A stretch of 64,000 nt of DNA from Paracoccaceae bacterium. GTDB taxonomy: Bacteria > Pseudomonadota > Alphaproteobacteria > Rhodobacterales > Rhodobacteraceae. The number at the start of each line of letters is the position of its first letter. Within the stretch, counting starts at the first letter, position 1. The notes below the pieces were generated by a model. It searched no databases. It was not told the origin of the DNA and worked only from the letters and a program-made list of their open reading frames with translations. The position numbers and the translations under genes were made by a program. The stretch is from NCBI GenBank assembly GCA_028874915.1, contig JAPPHA010000054.1:1-64000 (forward strand), in the 5' to 3' direction. Of this stretch, positions 62,684-64,000 are shown one piece after another.

Positions 62684-64000
62684 ATGTTAAGGAAAAAGAC
62701 CAAAGGGGTAGCGAGACGCCCCCAACGGACAGGCCTCCTTTCCAGTATCTCTGAGACAACGGTCGACCGTCGCACGTTCCTGCGCGGATCCGGGCTCGCC
62801 ATCGGCGGCCTGGCCGCCATCGGAGCCACTGGCGGTACCGTCGCACAGGCGGCATCAGGAGCCGCAGGCGGCGCGGTGTCGACCGTCAAGTCCGTTTGCA
62901 CCCACTGTTCCGTCGGCTGTTCGGTGATCGCCGAAGTCGACAACGGTGTATGGATCGGGCAGGAGCCGGGCTGGGACAGCCCGTTCAGCCTCGGGGCGCA
63001 TTGCGCCAAGGGGGCTTCCGTCCGTGAACATGCGCATGGCGAACGCCGTCTCAAGTACCCGATGAAGTTGGTCGGGGGTCAATGGATGCGGATGTCCTGG
63101 GATGATGCCATCAACGAAATCGGAGATGGCATGCTCAAGATCCGGGACGAGAGCGGTCCAGACTCGGTGTACTGGCTGGGATCAGCCAAGCACAACAACG
63201 AGCAGGCCTACCTGTTCCGGAAATTCGCGGCCTACTGGGGATCCAACAACGTTGACCACCAGGCCCGGATCTGCCACTCGACCACCGTTGCCGGTGTTGC
63301 CAACACATGGGGCTACGGCGCCATGACCAACTCCTACAACGACATCCACAACTCCAGGGCGATCTTCCTGATTGGCGGCAACCCCGCCGAGGCGCACCCG
63401 GTTTCGCTTCTTCACGTCCTGCGTGCGAAGGAGCAGAACAACGCGCCGTTGATCGTCTGCGACCCGAGGTTCACCCGAACCGCGGCGCATGCGGATGAGT
63501 ACGTCCGCTTCCGCCCGGGGTCGGATGTCGGTCTGATCTGGGGCATTCTGTGGCACATCTTCGACAACGGCTGGGAGGACAAGGAGTTCATCCGGACCCG
63601 CGTCTGGGGCATGGATCAGATCCGGACCGAAGTCGCCAAGTGGACGCCGGAAGAGACGGAACGGGTAACCGGCGTGCCGGGCAGCCAGCTCCGTCGCGTG
63701 GCCCGCACCATGGCCAACAACCGGCCTGGAACCGTCATCTGGTGCATGGGCGGAACCCAGCACACCAATGGCAACAACAACACCCGGGCCTATTGCGTGC
63801 TACAGCTCGCACTCGGCAACATGGGCACGTCGGGCGGCGGAACCAACATCTTCCGCGGTCATGACAACGTCCAGGGTGCCACCGACCTCGGCGTTCTCAG
63901 CCATACACTTCCCGGCTACTATGGTCTGTCGGGCGGAGCCTGGGCTCACTGGGCTCGTGTCTGGGAAGAGGACCTTGATTGGTTGAAAGGCCAGTTCGAC
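62684..64000 (+). CDS. Formate dehydrogenase catalytic subunit, N-terminal part
   Basis: The first 439 codons of a molybdopterin formate dehydrogenase; the gene continues past the right edge. The Tat signal is DRRTFLRGSGLAIGG (residues 28-42), so the enzyme is exported. The 4Fe-4S domain has CTHCSVGC near residue 73 and HCAKG. The residue at the metal is Cys (ARICHSTTVAG, Cys197), so it does not use selenocysteine there. Molybdopterin-binding segments include IFLIGGNPAEAHPV, VCDPRFTRTA and VIWCMGGTQHTNGN. AAGGAG precedes ATG 62684. It probably forms a complex with subunits encoded downstream. Confidence 0.93.
   Translation, partial: MLRKKTKGVARRPQRTGLLSSISETTVDRRTFLRGSGLAIGGLAAIGATGGTVAQAASGAAGGAVSTVKSVCTHCSVGCSVIAEVDNGVWIGQEPGWDSPFSLGAHCAKGASVREHAHGERRLKYPMKLVGGQWMRMSWDDAINEIGDGMLKIRDESGPDSVYWLGSAKHNNEQAYLFRKFAAYWGSNNVDHQARICHSTTVAGVANTWGYGAMTNSYNDIHNSRAIFLIGGNPAEAHPVSLLHVLRAKEQNNAPLIVCDPRFTRTAAHADEYVRFRPGSDVGLIWGILWHIFDNGWEDKEFIRTRVWGMDQIRTEVAKWTPEETERVTGVPGSQLRRVARTMANNRPGTVIWCMGGTQHTNGNNNTRAYCVLQLALGNMGTSGGGTNIFRGHDNVQGATDLGVLSHTLPGYYGLSGGAWAHWARVWEEDLDWLKGQFD

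Noticed and set aside
1-64000. CRISPR arrays, prophage or insertion sequences
   Set aside because: No regularly spaced repeats, cas genes, transposases, integrases or phage structural genes were seen.

Overview
The window is high-GC, densely operonic DNA that reads as an alphaproteobacterial chromosome, probably Rhodospirillales-like. The evidence is the histidine cluster hisS-hisZ-hisG with a short-form HisG, the alphaproteobacterial small families DUF1489, DUF6494 and DUF6505, an elongator tRNA-Met typical of the class, and a DUF3305/DUF3306/TorD formate dehydrogenase cluster. No plasmid, phage or insertion-sequence hallmark genes are visible. This assignment is an inference, because no rRNA or complete phylogenetic marker was compared.

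Layout. 1-9.3 kb is housekeeping: the start of a B12-dependent ribonucleotide reductase, an orphan BrnA-like antitoxin, DUF1489, hisG/hisZ/hisS and dnaE. 9.6-20.5 kb is a purine module: hydroxyisourate hydrolase, xanthine dehydrogenase A/B/C and a nucleoside-type ABC transporter in one overlapping run. The matching BMP binding protein follows after a 1.1 kb gap that holds a decayed hicA toxin gene. 20.6-25.9 kb (minus) holds dtd, an agmatinase-like ureohydrolase, a zinc alcohol dehydrogenase, an enolase-superfamily dehydratase and an MFS exporter. A tRNA-Met lies at 26.4 kb.

26.6-46.4 kb is an accessory catabolic block: a DMT exporter; an MttB-like methyltransferase with an alpha/beta hydrolase and an RraA-like protein; a GntR/LacI hybrid regulator with a lactonase, divergent from a CUT1 ABC operon that carries an amidohydrolase and a threonine synthase-like enzyme; a second amidohydrolase/deacetylase; a MetE-like zinc methyltransferase; and an ornithine cyclodeaminase homologue overlapping an aromatic-amino-acid-lyase homologue that lacks the serine of the MIO triad.

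46.4-48.8 kb is the cluster DUF6494-Mrp-DUF4444-DUF6505. 50.1-56.2 kb pairs a betaine-type ProXVW importer, with a tandem-fused permease, with a divergent Rieske monooxygenase, which suggests uptake and oxidation of a quaternary amine. 56.8-64.0 kb is a formate dehydrogenase region: a c-type cytochrome with a binding-protein-like N-terminus, a polyferredoxin, DUF3305, DUF3306, a TorD chaperone, a Tat-signal small protein and the start of the catalytic subunit.

Several gaps of 0.3-1.3 kb have no recognisable gene. At least one holds a toxin-antitoxin relic. Perfect 10-11 bp hairpins follow all three solute-binding-protein genes.
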